A stretch of 64,000 nt of DNA from an uncultured Paraburkholderia sp. (GCA_940747215.1 CALNWS010000003.1:50979-114978), one strand, 5' to 3'; positions 1 through 11,098 are shown, counted from the stretch's first letter. Numbers and translations: made by a program. Notes: a model not told the origin generated them from the sequence alone.

Positions 1-281
1 TGTCCACCACCGCCATGTGAATCGAGCCGGTTACGCGCGCCGTTGATCGTGAAGCCCTGCTCGTAAAGCAACTCGCGAATCCGCCGGATCAACAGCACCT
101 CGTGATGCTGATAGTACCGGCGATTGCCGCGCCGCTTGACCGGCCGCAACTGCGTGAACTCCTGTTCCCAATAACGCAGCACATGCGGTTTGACACCGCA
201 TAGTTCGCTAACCTCACCAATCGTGAAGTAACGCTTCGCCGGAATCGGAAGCAAGACGACTTTTTCGATCGTCGCGGTCAT
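1..281 (-). CDS. MerR-family transcriptional regulator (partial, C-terminus outside window)
   Basis: The first 93 codons are visible; the gene runs off the left edge. After an N-terminal tail the protein reads YFTIGEVSELCGVKPHVLRYWE, then RRYYQHHEV, the classic MerR winged-helix DNA-binding domain (residues about 17-85). The ATG at 281 is the only good start. A small MerR regulator immediately downstream of ihfA on the same strand is the usual arrangement in Burkholderia. Its effector is unknown. No lesion is seen in the visible part. Confidence 0.85.
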   Translation of the reverse strand, partial: MTATIEKVVLLPIPAKRYFTIGEVSELCGVKPHVLRYWEQEFTQLRPVKRRGNRRYYQHHEVLLIRRIRELLYEQGFTINGARNRLDSHGGGG

Positions 282-324
282 CGTCGGTTAGCCGTGGTGG
301 GTTGCGCAGGAACGCGCCGGTCAC

Positions 325-738
325 TCAGCACGTAAAGCTCGCTTCGGCGCCGTTTTCGACGAGCGCTTTCAGCTTTTGACTTGCATGGAACGTCACGACA
401 CGCCGCGCGGCAATAGGAATTGCCTCGCCGGTCTTGGGATTTCTACCGGGACGCTGCGGCTTGTCGCGCAACTGGAAATTGCCAAAACCCGACAGCTTCA
501 CGCTGTCGCCACTCTCCAGCGCATCGCGGATCACCTCGAAGAACGCTTCGACCATGTCCTTCGCTTCTCGCTTGTTGAGCCCGACATTGTCGAACAGCAA
601 CTCGGCAAGTTCCGCTTTGGTGAGCGTCGGCGTTTCACTGGAAACGACGGCGGGTGATGTCGGGATATCGCGAATCATGGCGCTGCGTTGCGCCGTCGCA
701 AGAAGGGCTTCGAAATCACTCGAGTTCATTTCATCCAT
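325..738 (-). CDS. ihfA: Integration host factor subunit alpha
   Basis: DNA-bending histone-like protein that pairs with IhfB. The HU/IHF fold is complete: [26 protein letters not shown], then the signature [22 protein letters not shown] with the intercalating-proline arm. About 40 residues of N-terminal extension precede the core, as in other Burkholderia IhfA. The start at 738 (MDEMNSSDF) is preferred by family resemblance; ATGs at 759 and 729 are alternatives and none has a strong ribosome binding site. It lies downstream of pheST on the same strand, the conserved pheS-pheT-ihfA order. Intact. Confidence 0.95.
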   Translation of the reverse strand: MDEMNSSDFEALLATAQRSAMIRDIPTSPAVVSSETPTLTKAELAELLFDNVGLNKREAKDMVEAFFEVIRDALESGDSVKLSGFGNFQLRDKPQRPGRNPKTGEAIPIAARRVVTFHASQKLKALVENGAEASFTC

Positions 739-807
739 ATCTATCAAATGGCGCGCCAAGCAAAAAACAATGGATGCGAATACAGCCGTGCAATTGTTAA
801 ATGCGGG

Positions 808-3243
808 TTATCCGCGCAACCGTGCGCCATATACTCGAGCCAGACGTTCCACTAGAGTTTGAATAGCCAGATCGACCGTTTCATCCTGAAGGGTTCCGCC
901 AGTATCTTGCAAGGTCACACGGAACGCAAGGCTTTTCTCGTGCGCGGCCAGACCACCGGAAGTGTTTGATTTTGGACGGAATTCGTCGAAAAGTGCAACC
1001 TTCTGAACGGTCTTGCAAGCGGGCTCCGACTGCGCCTTCGCGAGCTCGTCGAGCAGCGCCTGAACCTCGATTTTCTGATCCACGACAAGCGCAATATCGC
1101 GGCGCACCGGCGGGAATTTAGATACGTCCGACGGAATAGGCAATACTCGCTGCATTAATGCTTCTGCTTCGATTTCAAACAGAATCGGCGCATGCGGCAG
1201 ATCATATTTTTGCATCCAGCGCGGATGCAATTCGCCAATCCAGCCGACCGCGCGCCCGTCGAGTTCGATACGCGCGCTGCGTCCCGGATGCAATGCCGGA
1301 TGTTCCGCTTTCACGAAACGCGGCACGGCCGGTGCGAACAGCGCTTCGAGATCGCCTTTCACGTCGAAGTAATCGACCGCGCGCGTCGCCGCGCCCCACT
1401 GCTCTTCGAGCGCCGAACCGTAGGCGAGACCGCCGATCATCTTGGGCTGCGCAAAACCTTCGACCGTCAGTTCGCCGGCCTTGATCGACGGATCATGCAG
1501 GAACACGCGGCCCGCTTCGAATACGCGGACGCGATCGGCCGCGCGGCGATTCAGGTTCGTGCGCAGCACATGAATCAGGCTGCCGAACAGCGTGGTACGC
1601 ATGACCGACAACTGGCTTGCAATCGGATTGAGCAGATGTACCGGCTTGTCGTTGCCGGCGAAGTCCTGCTCCCATTCGGCGTCCACGAAACTGAAGTTCA
1701 CCGTTTCCGCGTAGTCGCGCGCGGCGAGCGCGTGACAGATGACATGGATCGAGCGCTGCGTTTCGTTAGTGGCGCGCATTTCGCTGGTCGCGACCGGCGG
1801 GCGCGCCGGAATCTTTTCGAAGCCGTAAATGCGTGCGACTTCTTCGATCAGGTCTTCTTCGATTTCGATGTCGAAACGATACGACGGTGAAATGACCGAG
1901 AACGTGTCGCCGTCACGTTCGAACGTGAGGCCGAGGCACGTGAAAATCTGCGCGATTTCTTCGGCGTCGATCTTCACGCCGATGATGCAGTTCGCGCGCG
2001 ACACGCGCATTTTCACCGGCTCGCGCTTCGGCACGTTGACGATCTGGTCGTCGACCGGACCGGCTTCGCCGCCGCAAATGTCGAGGATGAGCTGCGTGAT
2101 GCGTTCGATGTGCTCGACCGTGGTCGCGTAATCGACGCCGCGTTCGAAGCGATGACCCGCGTCCGTCGAGAAGCTGTATTTGTGCGAGCGGCCGCGAATG
2201 CTGTCCGGCCACCAGAACGCGGCTTCAAGATAGATGTTCGTGGTGTCGAGCGTTACGGCCGTGCTGTCGCCGCCCATGATGCCCGCGAGGCTCTCGATGT
2301 GCTGTTCGTCGGCGATCACGCCAACCGTTTCGTCGAGTTCGACGGTGTTGCCGTTCAGCAGCTTGAGCGTTTCGCCCTTGCGGCCCCAGCGCACGTCCAT
2401 GCCGCCGTAGATCTTGTCGAGATCGAACACGTGCGACGGACGGCCGAGTTCGAGCATCACGTAGTTCGAGATGTCGACGAGTGCCGAAATGCTGCGCTGG
2501 CCCGAGCGTTCGAGACGTTGCATCATCCACGCCGGCGACTTCGCGCGCGCGTTCACGCCGCGAATGACACGGCCCGAGAAACGGCCGCACAGATCCGGCG
2601 CCGAGATTTTCACCGGCAGCATTTCGTTCAGTTTGACTTCGACCGGCTTGATGTCGAGCGCGCGCAGCGGCGCACCCGTGATGGCCGACGTTTCGCGCGC
2701 CACGCCGAAAACGGAGAGGCAATCGGCCTTATTCGGCGTGAGCTTGATTTCGAAAACGGTGTCGTCAAGGGTCAGCGTTTCGCGGATGTCCTGGCCGATC
2801 GGCGTATCTTCCGGCAGGATCAGGAGGCTGCTATGATCTTCCGACAGCTTCAGTTCGCGAGCCGAGCACAGCATGCCTTGGCTTTCCACGCCACGCAGCT
2901 TCGAGAGCTTGATCGCGAACGGCGCGCCGCCTTCTTCGGCCGGGGGCAGTTGCGCGCCGACCAGCGCGACCGGCACCTTGATGCCGGGCGCCACGTTCGG
3001 CGCACCGCACACGATGTTCAGCGTGGCGCCTGTGCCGGCATTCACCTGACACACGTTGAGCTTGTCCGCGTCCGGGTGCTTGACGACTTCCAGCACCTGG
3101 CCGACGACGATCTTCGAGGTCGGCGGCGCTGCCGGCCGCAGGTCTTCGACTTCGAGGCCCGCCATCGTCAACGCGTGCGACAGTTCATCGGTCGTCAGTT
3201 GCGGGTCGACAAAGGTTCTCAGCCAGGATTCCGGGAATTGCAT
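808..3243 (-). CDS. pheT: Phenylalanine--tRNA ligase beta subunit
   Basis: Large subunit of the alpha2-beta2 class II synthetase that charges tRNA-Phe. 811 residues, the normal size. N-terminal EMAP-like tRNA-binding domain (about 40-150, with [21 protein letters not shown]), then B3/B4 editing and B5 domains, a catalytic-like core and a C-terminal ferredoxin-like anticodon-binding domain ([14 protein letters not shown] near residue 710). It follows pheS by 170 nt; that spacer holds an 8-bp GC hairpin (about 3357-3381) without a T-run. No frameshift or stop, unlike most genes further right. Confidence 0.98.
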   Translation of the reverse strand: MQFPESWLRTFVDPQLTTDELSHALTMAGLEVEDLRPAAPPTSKIVVGQVLEVVKHPDADKLNVCQVNAGTGATLNIVCGAPNVAPGIKVPVALVGAQLPPAEEGGAPFAIKLSKLRGVESQGMLCSARELKLSEDHSSLLILPEDTPIGQDIRETLTLDDTVFEIKLTPNKADCLSVFGVARETSAITGAPLRALDIKPVEVKLNEMLPVKISAPDLCGRFSGRVIRGVNARAKSPAWMMQRLERSGQRSISALVDISNYVMLELGRPSHVFDLDKIYGGMDVRWGRKGETLKLLNGNTVELDETVGVIADEQHIESLAGIMGGDSTAVTLDTTNIYLEAAFWWPDSIRGRSHKYSFSTDAGHRFERGVDYATTVEHIERITQLILDICGGEAGPVDDQIVNVPKREPVKMRVSRANCIIGVKIDAEEIAQIFTCLGLTFERDGDTFSVISPSYRFDIEIEEDLIEEVARIYGFEKIPARPPVATSEMRATNETQRSIHVICHALAARDYAETVNFSFVDAEWEQDFAGNDKPVHLLNPIASQLSVMRTTLFGSLIHVLRTNLNRRAADRVRVFEAGRVFLHDPSIKAGELTVEGFAQPKMIGGLAYGSALEEQWGAATRAVDYFDVKGDLEALFAPAVPRFVKAEHPALHPGRSARIELDGRAVGWIGELHPRWMQKYDLPHAPILFEIEAEALMQRVLPIPSDVSKFPPVRRDIALVVDQKIEVQALLDELAKAQSEPACKTVQKVALFDEFRPKSNTSGGLAAHEKSLAFRVTLQDTGGTLQDETVDLAIQTLVERLARVYGARLRG

Positions 3244-3413
3244 GGTTCTGTGTACGTTCTGATCAGGTTAGGTCCATGTCCGGTCAGTGCTTTTCGCGAG
3301 CCTCCGTTCTCCGTTTCTCGACTCACGATGTTTCCCGCACGACCCGGGACGCTGTGGCGGCACGCGTTGATGCCGTGCCGCGCTCAATGCTTGTCGCGTT
3401 CGTACGCGCTGCT

Positions 3414-4430
3414 TCAGGCGAATTGACGCAGGAAACGCAGGTCGTTCTCTAAGAACAGACGCAGATCCTGCACGCCGTAACGCAACATGGTGAGACGTTC
3501 GAGGCCGCTTCCGAATGCGAAGCCGATGTAGCGCTCGGGGTCGAGGTCCATGTTGCGGATCACGGTGGGATGCACCTGGCCGGAACCCGAAATTTCGAGC
3601 CACTTGCCGGCGTTCTTGCCCGTTTCGAACAGCATATCGATCTCGGCCGACGGTTCGGTGAACGGGAAATACGACGGACGGAAGCGAACCTGAATATCGT
3701 CGCGCTCGAAGAACTTCTTGAGAAAGTCGGTGTAGACGCCCTTCAGATCCGCGAAGCTGATGTTCTCGTCGATCCACAGGCCTTCGACCTGATGGAACAT
3801 CGGCGAGTGCGTAGCGTCGCTATCCACGCGATACGTGCGGCCCGGCACGATCACCTTGATCGGCGGCGTGTTGGTGCGTGCGTAACGCACCTGCATCGGG
3901 CTGGTGTGCGTGCGAAGCAGCAGTTGACGGCCGTCGGCATCCTTGCCATCGACGTAAAAAGTGTCTTGCATGGAACGCACCGGATGATTCTCCGGGCTGT
4001 TCAGCGAGGTGAAGTTGTACCAGTCGGTTTCGATCTCGGGGCCGTCGGCCACGTCGAATCCGATCGTACGGAAAATCTGTTCGATGCGCTCCCACGTGCG
4101 CATGACCGGGTGCAGGCTGCCGGCACCAGTGCCGCGGCCGGGCAAGGTCACGTCGATGGCTTCGGCGGCGAGGCGCTGGTTCAGCAACGCGTCGGCCAAC
4201 GCCTGACGGCGGGCATTCAACGCGGCTTCAACCTGTTGCTTGACGAGGTTGATCCGTGCGCCCTCGGTCTTGCGCGTTTCGGGACCGAGTTTGCCAAGAC
4301 CCTTCAATAGCTCGGTCAGCACGCCCGATTTGCCGAGGAAACGCGCTTTCGCGTTCTCGAGGGCGGTGACGTCGGAGACTTCTTCTGCGAAGGCTTTTTG
4401 CGCGTCGGCGACAATCTGGTCCAGATCCAT
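3414..4430 (-). CDS. pheS: Phenylalanine--tRNA ligase alpha subunit
   Basis: Catalytic subunit of phenylalanyl-tRNA synthetase. N-terminal coiled coil (about 1-85), then the class II core with motif 2 ([21 protein letters not shown] region) and motif 3 ([17 protein letters not shown]). The start at 4430 ([11 protein letters not shown]) fits the family better than the ATG four codons upstream. Length is about 338 aa, normal. First gene of pheST-ihfA, separated from rplT by a strong bidirectional terminator. No Phe-rich leader peptide was seen upstream, so pheM-type attenuation is not evident. Confidence 0.98.
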   Translation of the reverse strand: MDLDQIVADAQKAFAEEVSDVTALENAKARFLGKSGVLTELLKGLGKLGPETRKTEGARINLVKQQVEAALNARRQALADALLNQRLAAEAIDVTLPGRGTGAGSLHPVMRTWERIEQIFRTIGFDVADGPEIETDWYNFTSLNSPENHPVRSMQDTFYVDGKDADGRQLLLRTHTSPMQVRYARTNTPPIKVIVPGRTYRVDSDATHSPMFHQVEGLWIDENISFADLKGVYTDFLKKFFERDDIQVRFRPSYFPFTEPSAEIDMLFETGKNAGKWLEISGSGQVHPTVIRNMDLDPERYIGFAFGSGLERLTMLRYGVQDLRLFLENDLRFLRQFA

Positions 4431-4484
4431 TGATCCCATCATTTCAACGTCAGTGTTCTATCGATGCAAAACTGGTTCTACCAA

Positions 4485-4518
4485 CAAAAACGGGGCTCCT
4501 CACCGAGCCCCGTTTTTG
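4485..4518. terminator. Bidirectional Rho-independent terminator between rplT and pheS
   Basis: Perfect 14-bp inverted repeat (CAAAAACGGGGCTC at 4485-4498 against GAGCCCCGTTTTTG at 4505-4518) with a 6-nt loop. A/T runs on both flanks make it functional in either direction. It separates the infC-rpmI-rplT transcript from pheST on the same strand. Confidence 0.92.
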
Positions 4519-4588
4519 CTGCAACGTCACCGAGACTACCGGATGTTCGTTGCAACGAACCACGCAGTGTTAATTGCCAAAAGCGCAA

Positions 4589-4948
4589 TCAGGCTGCAAC
4601 GGCGGCTTTCACCTGCTGAACGATCGCAGCAAAAGCAGCCTTGTCGAACACAGTCATGTCGGCCAGCACCTTACGGTCCAGTTCGATCGAAGCCTTCTTA
4701 AGGCCGTTGATGAACACGCTGTACGTCATGTCGTGCTGACGCACCGCCGCGTTGATACGCGTGATCCACAGTGCGCGGAACACACGCTTCTTGTTGCGGC
4801 GATCGCGGTAGGCGTACTGGCCTGCGCGCATGACCGCCTGCTTGGCGATGCGATAGACGTTATTGCGACGGCCGCGGTAACCCTTGGCCAGCTTGATAAT
4901 CTTCTTGTGACGGACCCGTGCGGTAACCCCACGTTTTACTCGAGGCAT
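4589..4948 (-). CDS. rplT: 50S ribosomal protein L20
   Basis: Binds 23S rRNA early in large-subunit assembly and, in enterobacteria, represses rpmI-rplT translation. 119 residues, full length: [28 protein letters not shown] with the very basic N-terminal extension, then the globular RNA-binding domain ending VKAAVAA. Last gene of infC-rpmI-rplT, 29 nt after rpmI, followed by the 4485-4518 terminator. Intact. Confidence 0.98.
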   Translation of the reverse strand: MPRVKRGVTARVRHKKIIKLAKGYRGRRNNVYRIAKQAVMRAGQYAYRDRRNKKRVFRALWITRINAAVRQHDMTYSVFINGLKKASIELDRKVLADMTVFDKAAFAAIVQQVKAAVAA

Positions 4949-4977
4949 GTCTTACTCCTATGAGTGTCGATTAAGGG

Positions 4978-5175
4978 TTAAGCGAACGGCAACATTGCGC
5001 GCACGGAGTTCAGATAGGAATCGTGAACTGCCGTCGAACCGCGCAGATGGCGTTTATTCTTGGTGGTTTTCTTGGTAAGAATGTGGCGCTTGAAGGCTTG
5101 ACCGCGCTTGACGGTACCGCCCGGACGCACCACGAAGCGCTTTGCAGCACTCTTCTTGGTCTTCATCTTCGGCAT
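4978..5175 (-). CDS. rpmI: 50S ribosomal protein L35
   Basis: 65-residue ribosomal protein: [14 protein letters not shown], then the [16 protein letters not shown] motif. The start at 5175 is the conserved L35 start; the open frame runs further upstream without coding content. It sits between infC and rplT in the standard operon. Intact. Confidence 0.97.
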   Translation of the reverse strand: MPKMKTKKSAAKRFVVRPGGTVKRGQAFKRHILTKKTTKNKRHLRGSTAVHDSYLNSVRAMLPFA

Positions 5176-5343
5176 GACAACTCCATTATTTGATGGACAT
5201 GGGTGTGCGGTCGGCCTGTTATGGCCACTACCCGCCCTTCGAAACCCACTCCACTTAGTATGCAGACTGCCAACGCAACCGGCAGCCGCTTTTTCGGGAG
5301 CGACGCATATCAATATCATATAAGCACCGTTCCAAAACTTGCC

Positions 5344-5372
5344 GTTGACGCGCCGGTTTACGGCGCGTCAAC
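5344..5372 (-). promoter_or_regulatory. Stable hairpin in the infC-rpmI intergenic region
   Basis: Perfect 11-bp inverted repeat (GTTGACGCGCC / GGCGCGTCAAC) with a 7-nt loop in the spacer between infC and rpmI. No uninterrupted T-run follows directly, so it is not a textbook terminator. In E. coli L20 represses rpmI through structure in this same interval. An attenuator, processing or L20-responsive role is an inference from position. Confidence 0.55.
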
Positions 5373-5432
5373 ATGTTCAATTTTCAACACAACCGGAGCG
5401 CACGCCACACGACGCGCCGCTGCTTCAGCTGA

Positions 5433-5957
5433 TTACTTCTTTTTCTTCGGCGCGAGCACCATAATCATCTGGCGCCCTTCCATTTTCGGCATTTGCTCGA
5501 CCTGACCGACTTCGTCGAGGTCCGTGCGCAGGCGTTCGAGCATGCGCATACCGATTTCCTGGTGAGCCATTTCGCGGCCGCGGAAACGCAACGTAATTTT
5601 CGTTTTGTCGCCGTCGTCAAGGAAGCGGATGAGGTTGCGCAGCTTGACGTTGTAGTCGCCGTCATCGGTACCCGGGCGGAATTTGACTTCCTTGACCTGG
5701 ATAACCTTCTGCTTGAGCTTAGCCTCGTGCTGTTTCTTCGCTTCCGAGTACTTGAACTTGCCGTAGTCCATCAAGCGGCAAACCGGCGGAACCGCTTGCG
5801 GAGCGATTTCAACCAGATCCACGTCTTGCTGTTCCGACATGCGGAACGCATCAGCGAGTTTCACAATGCCGAGCGGCTCGTTATCGACGCCGACCAGACG
5901 CACCTCGGGTGCAGTAATTTCACCGTTGATGCGATGCGCAGACTTATCAGTAGCGAT
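5433..5957 (-). CDS. infC: Translation initiation factor IF-3 (ATC start codon)
   Basis: Prevents premature subunit joining and proofreads initiation codons. From 5957 the frame reads (M)[29 protein letters not shown], the conserved IF-3 start, and ends [11 protein letters not shown] (174 aa). No ATG, GTG or TTG exists at this point: the initiator is ATC, preceded at good spacing by AGAGGAAA. Rare AUU/AUC starts let IF-3 discriminate against its own mRNA in other bacteria, so the same feedback is expected here. An internal ATG at 5903 would cut off 18 conserved residues. Intact, first of infC-rpmI-rplT. Confidence 0.95.
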   Translation of the reverse strand: MATDKSAHRINGEITAPEVRLVGVDNEPLGIVKLADAFRMSEQQDVDLVEIAPQAVPPVCRLMDYGKFKYSEAKKQHEAKLKQKVIQVKEVKFRPGTDDGDYNVKLRNLIRFLDDGDKTKITLRFRGREMAHQEIGMRMLERLRTDLDEVGQVEQMPKMEGRQMIMVLAPKKKK

Positions 5958-6005
5958 GTTACGTTTCCTCTAAAAATTAAAAAACGAGCCGGACTGCCTG
6001 ATGGC

Positions 6006-7919
6006 TTAGCTGAACGACTGCACGTTCTGGCGCAGACGCTCAACGAAGGAATCGACGGGCATGACACCCAGATCGACACCACCACGGGCACGTACGGCTA
6101 CCGTTTGAGCTTCACGCTCTTTGTCGCCGACCACAAGCAGGTACGGCACCTTTTCCAGCGTATGCTCGCGTATTTTATAGCTAATCTTCTCGTTGCGCAA
6201 ATCGGCCTCTGCTCTAACCCCTTGTTTTTGCAACGATTGGGCAAGAGACTGGGCATATTCGGCCTGACTTTCCGCGATATTCACGACCACGACCTGCATC
6301 GGCGCGAGCCACGCGGGCATTGCACCAGCATGGTGCTCGATCAGAATGCCGAGGAAGCGCTCCATGGATCCGACGATTGCCCGGTGCAGCATGATCGGCC
6401 GGCGGCGGCTGTTGTCTTCCGCGACGTATTCGGCACCGAGCCGCTCCGGCAACACCATATCCAACTGCAAGGTGCCGCACTGCCACGACCGGCCCAACGC
6501 GTCCTTGATGTGATACTCGACCTTCGGACCGTAGAAAGCACCTTCGCCCGGCAGCTCTTCCCGGGTCAAGCCACACGCCGTCAGCGCCTCACGCAAGCCC
6601 TGCTCCGCGCGATCCCACGTTTCGTCGGTGCCGGCGCGCGCGTCGGGGCGCAGCGACAGCTTGATCTCGACGTTGTCGAAACCGAAGTCCTTGTACACGC
6701 TCATGGCGAGCGTATTGAACGCGATCGACTCGCTGATGAACTGGTCTTCGGTACAGAAAATATGCGCGTCGTCCTGCACGAAACCGCGCACGCGCATCAG
6801 ACCATGCAACGCACCCGACGATTCATTGCGATGGCACGAACCGAATTCCGCGTAACGCAGCGGCAGATCGCGGTACGAACGCAAACCGTGGTTGAACACC
6901 TGCACGTGACCGGGGCAGTTCATCGGCTTAATCGCGTAGTCGCTCTTTTCCGATTCCGTCGTGAACATGTTTTCACGATAGTTCTGCCAGTGACCCGACA
7001 CTTCCCACAGCGAGCGGTCCATGATCATCGGCGTCTTGATTTCGAGGTAACCGGCCTCGTTCACGCGACGGCGCATGTACTGCTCGACCTGCTGCCACAA
7101 CGTCCAGCCGCGCGGATGCCAAAATACCATGCCCGGCGACTCGTCCTGCATGTGGAACAGGTCGAGTTGCTTGCCGAGCTTGCGGTGATCGCGCTTCTCG
7201 GCTTCTTCGAGCATGTGCAGATACGCTTCCTGGTCTTCCTTCTTTGTCCAGGCCGTGCCGTAAATGCGCTGCAACTGTTCGTTTTTCGAGTCGCCGCGCC
7301 AGTAGGCGCCGGCAACCTTCATCAGCTTGAAGACCTTCAACTTGCCGGTGGACGGCACGTGCGGGCCGCGGCAAAGATCAGTGAAACCGCCGTGCGAGTA
7401 CAGCTTGATTTCGTCGGTGGAAGGGATCGATTCGATGATATCGGCCTTGTACTTCTCGCCGATGCTCTTGAAGTAATCCACCGCTTCGTCGCGCGACACC
7501 ACGCGGCGCGAAACCGGCTCGTCTTTCTTCGCCAGTTCCTGCATGCGCTTTTCGATCTTCTCGAGATCCTCCGGCGTGAAGGGACGGTTGTAGGCGAAGT
7601 CGTAATAGAAGCCGTTGTCGATGACCGGGCCGATCGTGACCTGCGCCTCGGGATACAGATCCTTCACTGCGTACGCGAGCAGGTGCGCCGCCGAGTGACG
7701 GATGATGTCGAGACCGTCTGCGTCCTTTTCCGTGACGATGGCAAGCGCCACGTCGTGATCGATCAGCGCGGACGTGTCGACCAGTTCACCGTCGATCTTG
7801 CCGCCGAGCGCGGCCTTCGCAAGGCCCGGGCCGATCGAGGCGGCCACTTCGGCGACGGTCACCGGATGCTCGTACTGTCGAACAAAACCAAAACCGTCAG
7901 GCAGACGTATCGAAACCAT
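6006..7919 (-). CDS. thrS: Threonine--tRNA ligase
   Basis: Class II synthetase charging tRNA-Thr. 637 residues from [12 protein letters not shown] at 7919; the ATG 13 codons upstream (7958) falls outside the family start. TGS domain (about 1-62), editing domain with HSAAH (near 85) and the CRGPH motif, catalytic core with CPGH and [13 protein letters not shown] motif 3, and C-terminal anticodon-binding domain from about residue 535. It lies 48 nt upstream of infC on the same strand, the usual thrS-infC-rpmI-rplT order. No lesions. Confidence 0.98.
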   Translation of the reverse strand: MVSIRLPDGFGFVRQYEHPVTVAEVAASIGPGLAKAALGGKIDGELVDTSALIDHDVALAIVTEKDADGLDIIRHSAAHLLAYAVKDLYPEAQVTIGPVIDNGFYYDFAYNRPFTPEDLEKIEKRMQELAKKDEPVSRRVVSRDEAVDYFKSIGEKYKADIIESIPSTDEIKLYSHGGFTDLCRGPHVPSTGKLKVFKLMKVAGAYWRGDSKNEQLQRIYGTAWTKKEDQEAYLHMLEEAEKRDHRKLGKQLDLFHMQDESPGMVFWHPRGWTLWQQVEQYMRRRVNEAGYLEIKTPMIMDRSLWEVSGHWQNYRENMFTTESEKSDYAIKPMNCPGHVQVFNHGLRSYRDLPLRYAEFGSCHRNESSGALHGLMRVRGFVQDDAHIFCTEDQFISESIAFNTLAMSVYKDFGFDNVEIKLSLRPDARAGTDETWDRAEQGLREALTACGLTREELPGEGAFYGPKVEYHIKDALGRSWQCGTLQLDMVLPERLGAEYVAEDNSRRRPIMLHRAIVGSMERFLGILIEHHAGAMPAWLAPMQVVVVNIAESQAEYAQSLAQSLQKQGVRAEADLRNEKISYKIREHTLEKVPYLLVVGDKEREAQTVAVRARGGVDLGVMPVDSFVERLRQNVQSFS

Positions 7920-7973
7920 TGCGTTCTCCGTGGTGCCGACCGGCGGTGGCACATACAACCATGTCTAAAGGAC

Positions 7974-8008
7974 AAAAAAATGCGGCCCTGCTTTCGATGG
8001 GCCGCATT
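7974..8008 (-). terminator. Rho-independent terminator downstream of tRNA-Val
   Basis: Minus-strand hairpin with 10-bp stem (AATGCGGCCC at 7979-7988 / GGGCCGCATT at 7999-8008), followed on the minus strand by a run of seven T (7974-7980). It lies between the tRNA-Val gene and thrS and would end the tRNA transcript. Confidence 0.85.
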
Positions 8009-8169
8009 CACATTTCTTGCAAACTACAGTGGCGAAAGTGGTCCTCGACTAGCGTCGCTCCGAAGTGATTTCGGTCAACGTTCGCGGTGTCATAACCGCA
8101 TTCGCCTTTTGCGCGCAAGGCGCTTGCTGCTGCTTGCGAAACCCCGGCAAACCGGAATTTCTTTTTCGT

Positions 8170-8246
8170 TGGTAGGCTCGATTGGACTCGAACCAACGAC
8201 CCCCACCATGTCAAGGTGGCGCTCTAACCAGCTGAGCTACGAGCCT
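8170..8246 (-). tRNA. tRNA-Val (anticodon GAC)
   Basis: 77-nt cloverleaf including encoded CCA. Acceptor AGGCTCG/CGAGCCT, D-arm GCTC-AGCTGGTTA-GAGC, anticodon stem CCACC/GGTGG around loop TTGACAT giving anticodon GAC, and T-loop TTCGAGT. All stems pair. It lies between relA and thrS on the same strand as both. Confidence 0.97.
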
Positions 8247-8397
8247 AAAAATATGAAATTATATGAAGCCCTACAGCGCTTGGCAAGTACTTTTATGAAC
8301 CGACTTCAAATTTTCCAGCAACAACTCACGTTGGGGTGAAACGCCTTAAATCAATCTTGAACGATCGACCTTCGATCACCCAGCCATCAACCATCAA

Positions 8398-10575
8398 TCA
8401 ACCCTTGCGTGACGCGCGCACCACGCCCGACACTTCGCCGAGCAACGTGCACGCGCGCTGAATCTGCGCGGCGCTGGATACCTCGACGGTAAATTGCATG
8501 AACGCCGCGTTGCGACGCGATTGCATCTTCACGCCGATCACGTTCATCTTCTCGCGCGCGAACACTTCGGAAATATCGCGCAGCAGCCCTTGCCGATCCG
8601 TCGCCTCGATCGCGAGGTCGACTGGATACACGGTCTGCCCGCGACCGTTCATCACGTCCGCGGACCAGGCCGTTTGCAGCACACGCTCCGGCGCGCGCTC
8701 GGCCATGCGAACGAACGTCGGGCAATCGCTGCGGTGAATCGACATGCCTTTGCCACGCGTGACGAAACTGCAAATGTCGTCAGGCGGAGCGGGACGGCAG
8801 CAACGCGCGAGCTGCGTAAGCAATGCATCGACGCCGACCACGAGTACGCCCGCCGACGCACCGCGCGCCACGCTCGCGCCGCTGCTGCGCTTCTCGAACT
8901 GCTCGGGTACCTCGACCACCGGCTCGGGCGGCGGCGCATCGTGCAAAGCCTACTCGACGAGCCGCAAGCTGAACTCTTCTTTGCCGACCACCGAGAACAA
9001 ATCGTCGGTCGTCTTGAAGCCCAGCTTGGTTGCAAGCTGATCGAGATTGACCGACGTTTTGCCTTCGCGCTGCAAGGTCTTTTCGACCATCGCACGCCCG
9101 CTCGCGATGTGCTCCTGCACCTCTACCGCATTGAACCACGCGCGCATTTTCTAACGCACGCGGCCGCTTTGCAGATAGCCGAGCTGAGGATTGAGCCAGT
9201 CGCGCGAGGGACCGCCCTCTTTCACCGCGCGCGACGATCTCGACCGCCTGTCCGTCCTTTCTGCAACTGCGTGTTGAGCGGCACCATCGCGCCGTGCGGC
9301 AATGGAATCACGCGCGCTTGCGGCGTGAGCACGTAGATGTGGTCGTCGTCGAACGTGGCCTGGCGCAGTTGTTCCCACGGTTGCGCCGCGCGCTTTTCGC
9401 CGTGCTCGCCTTCGGAGACTTCGTCTTTCCACGCGAGCAGTTGACGCAGCCACGCAATCTTCTCGTCGTACTTCTCGTTCGCGCTGAACTGCCCGCCGTA
9501 ACCGCGCGTGCCCGCTTCCTTGTAACGCCAGTGCGCGGCAACGCCGTACTCGGCGAACTGATGCATTTCCTAGGTACGGATCTGCACTTCGAACGCGCGC
9601 CCGTCGTCGCCGATCACGACCGTATGCAACGACTTGTAGCCGTTCGGCTTGGACCGCGAAATGTAGTCGTCGAATTCTCTCGGCACCGGTTGCCACAAGT
9701 TGTGCACGATGCCGAGCACGGTGTGGAAATCCTTGATGTCCGGCAAGATGACGCGAAACGCGCGCACGTCGTACAGCTCGGCAAAGTCCAGCTCCTTGCC
9801 GCACATCTTGCGCCAAATGGCTGTAGATGTGTTTCGGCCTGCCGCTCAATTCGGCCCGAATGTTCGCCGCGGCCAGTTCTTGCTCGAGCCGCTCGATAGC
9901 CTGCGCCACATAGCTCTCGCGCTCCACACGCTTTTCGTCGAGCAGCTTGGCAATACGCTTGTAGGTGACCGGCTCTTCGAAACGGAACGCGAGATCTTCG
10001 AGTTCCCATTTCAATTGCCAGATACTGAGACGGTTGGCGAGCGGCGCATAAATATCGAGCGTTTCGCGCGCCACGTCTGGTGACGGCGTGATCTTCGCCG
10101 CCGCGTAATAGCGCAGCGATTGCAGCCGCGATGCGAGACGAATCAGCACCACGCGAATGTCCTGCGCAAACGCCAGCAACATCTTGCGCAACACTTCGAC
10201 CTGCGCACGCCGCGCGGCCTGCGCATCGCGACCGGCCTCGGGCATCGCGTTCTGCGCGGCGCGCAAGCTTACGGTACCAAGGCACAGCAGCTTGCGCACG
10301 TCGCCCACGAGTTGCGCGACTTCTTCGCCAAAGTTATCGGCGATGATGCGCTCGGGGTCCTGCAAGTGCGGCGTGAGCGCGAAGAGCGCCACGGCCAGCA
10401 CGACGGCCGGATCGACGTTCAGCATGCGCATGATGGACGCCGTGCCGGCCGCGTGATCCGCCAGCAACTCGCCCGATGACAACCGCACATCGCCCGCGTG
10501 CTCGCGCACGAACGCCATCGCTTCGTCGAAGGAAGGAATGGGGTTCAGCGTGCTCGTAACGATTTCGGTATTCAT
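8398..10575 (-). pseudogene. relA: GTP pyrophosphokinase RelA, multiply disrupted
   Basis: Ribosome-associated (p)ppGpp synthetase, the stringent-response enzyme. The N-terminal pseudo-hydrolase region (from MNTEIVTSTLNP at 10575), synthetase domain, and C-terminal ACT domain (TDRQGLLRDISEVF) are recognisable but spread over several frames. Lesions: one extra base near 9820; amber at 9570-9572 (...FEVQIRT*EMHQFAE, a Gln position); an in-frame loss of roughly 30 residues of the TGS domain (LPHG joined to GAMVPLNT near 9290); scrambled frame near 9240; ambers at 9151-9153 and 8950-8952. No functional RelA can be made; any remaining (p)ppGpp synthesis would depend on a SpoT elsewhere. Confidence 0.93.
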
Positions 10576-10641
10576 GGTGCGACGGCCCACCGGGCCAGAC
10601 GGATCAACGAAATTTCTGGAAACAGACGGCTGACGTGAGCC

Positions 10642-10995
10642 TTAGCTGCGCTGCGCGGCCACCACGAAGATCTCGACGAGGCACTTCGGATTCGCGAGCT
10701 TCGCCTCGACGGTGGCACGCGGCGGCGTGTCGCCCTGCGCGACCCACTCGTCCCACACCGCGTTCATGCCGGCGAAATGCATCATGTCCGAGATATAGAT
10801 CTGCACGGACAGCAACTGCGACTTGTCGCTGTTCGCTTCGCCCAGCAGACGGTCGATGTGGCCAAGCACTTCGCGCGTCTGGCCGACGATGTCCTGATCG
10901 GCGTCTTCGGCGATCTGGCCCGCGAGGTACACAGTGCCGTTGTGAACGGCGATTTCCGAGAGGCGCTTGCCGACGTGATGACGAATGACTGCCAT
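10642..10995 (-). CDS. RidA/YjgF/Rid family protein
   Basis: 117-residue Rid-family protein. Family members hydrolyse reactive enamine/imine intermediates from PLP enzymes. From MAVIRHHVGKRL at 10995 it runs through TVYLAGQIAEDADQDIVGQT to PPRATVEAKLANPKCLVEI, the conserved Rid core with the usual Arg-bearing PPRAT strand. An ATG four codons upstream is possible but less family-like. Upstream of dead relA on the same strand, with no overlap. Intact. Confidence 0.88.
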   Translation of the reverse strand: MAVIRHHVGKRLSEIAVHNGTVYLAGQIAEDADQDIVGQTREVLGHIDRLLGEANSDKSQLLSVQIYISDMMHFAGMNAVWDEWVAQGDTPPRATVEAKLANPKCLVEIFVVAAQRS

Positions 10996-11098
10996 AGAGA
11001 ATCCCAAGTCAGGTTAGAAGTTGATGAAAACGCATGCGCCTCGCGCAAGTCATGCCGCAAGGTCGTGCCGCAACTCGAATAGGGCGCACAACTGCATA

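Noticed and set aside
2110..3426. Long plus-strand open frame opposite pheT
   Set aside because: Arg/Ala/His-rich antisense translation of a high-GC gene with no family resemblance; pheT on the other strand is certain. Similar shadows oppose thrS (5493-8339), ETF-QO and the D-2-hydroxyacid dehydrogenase.
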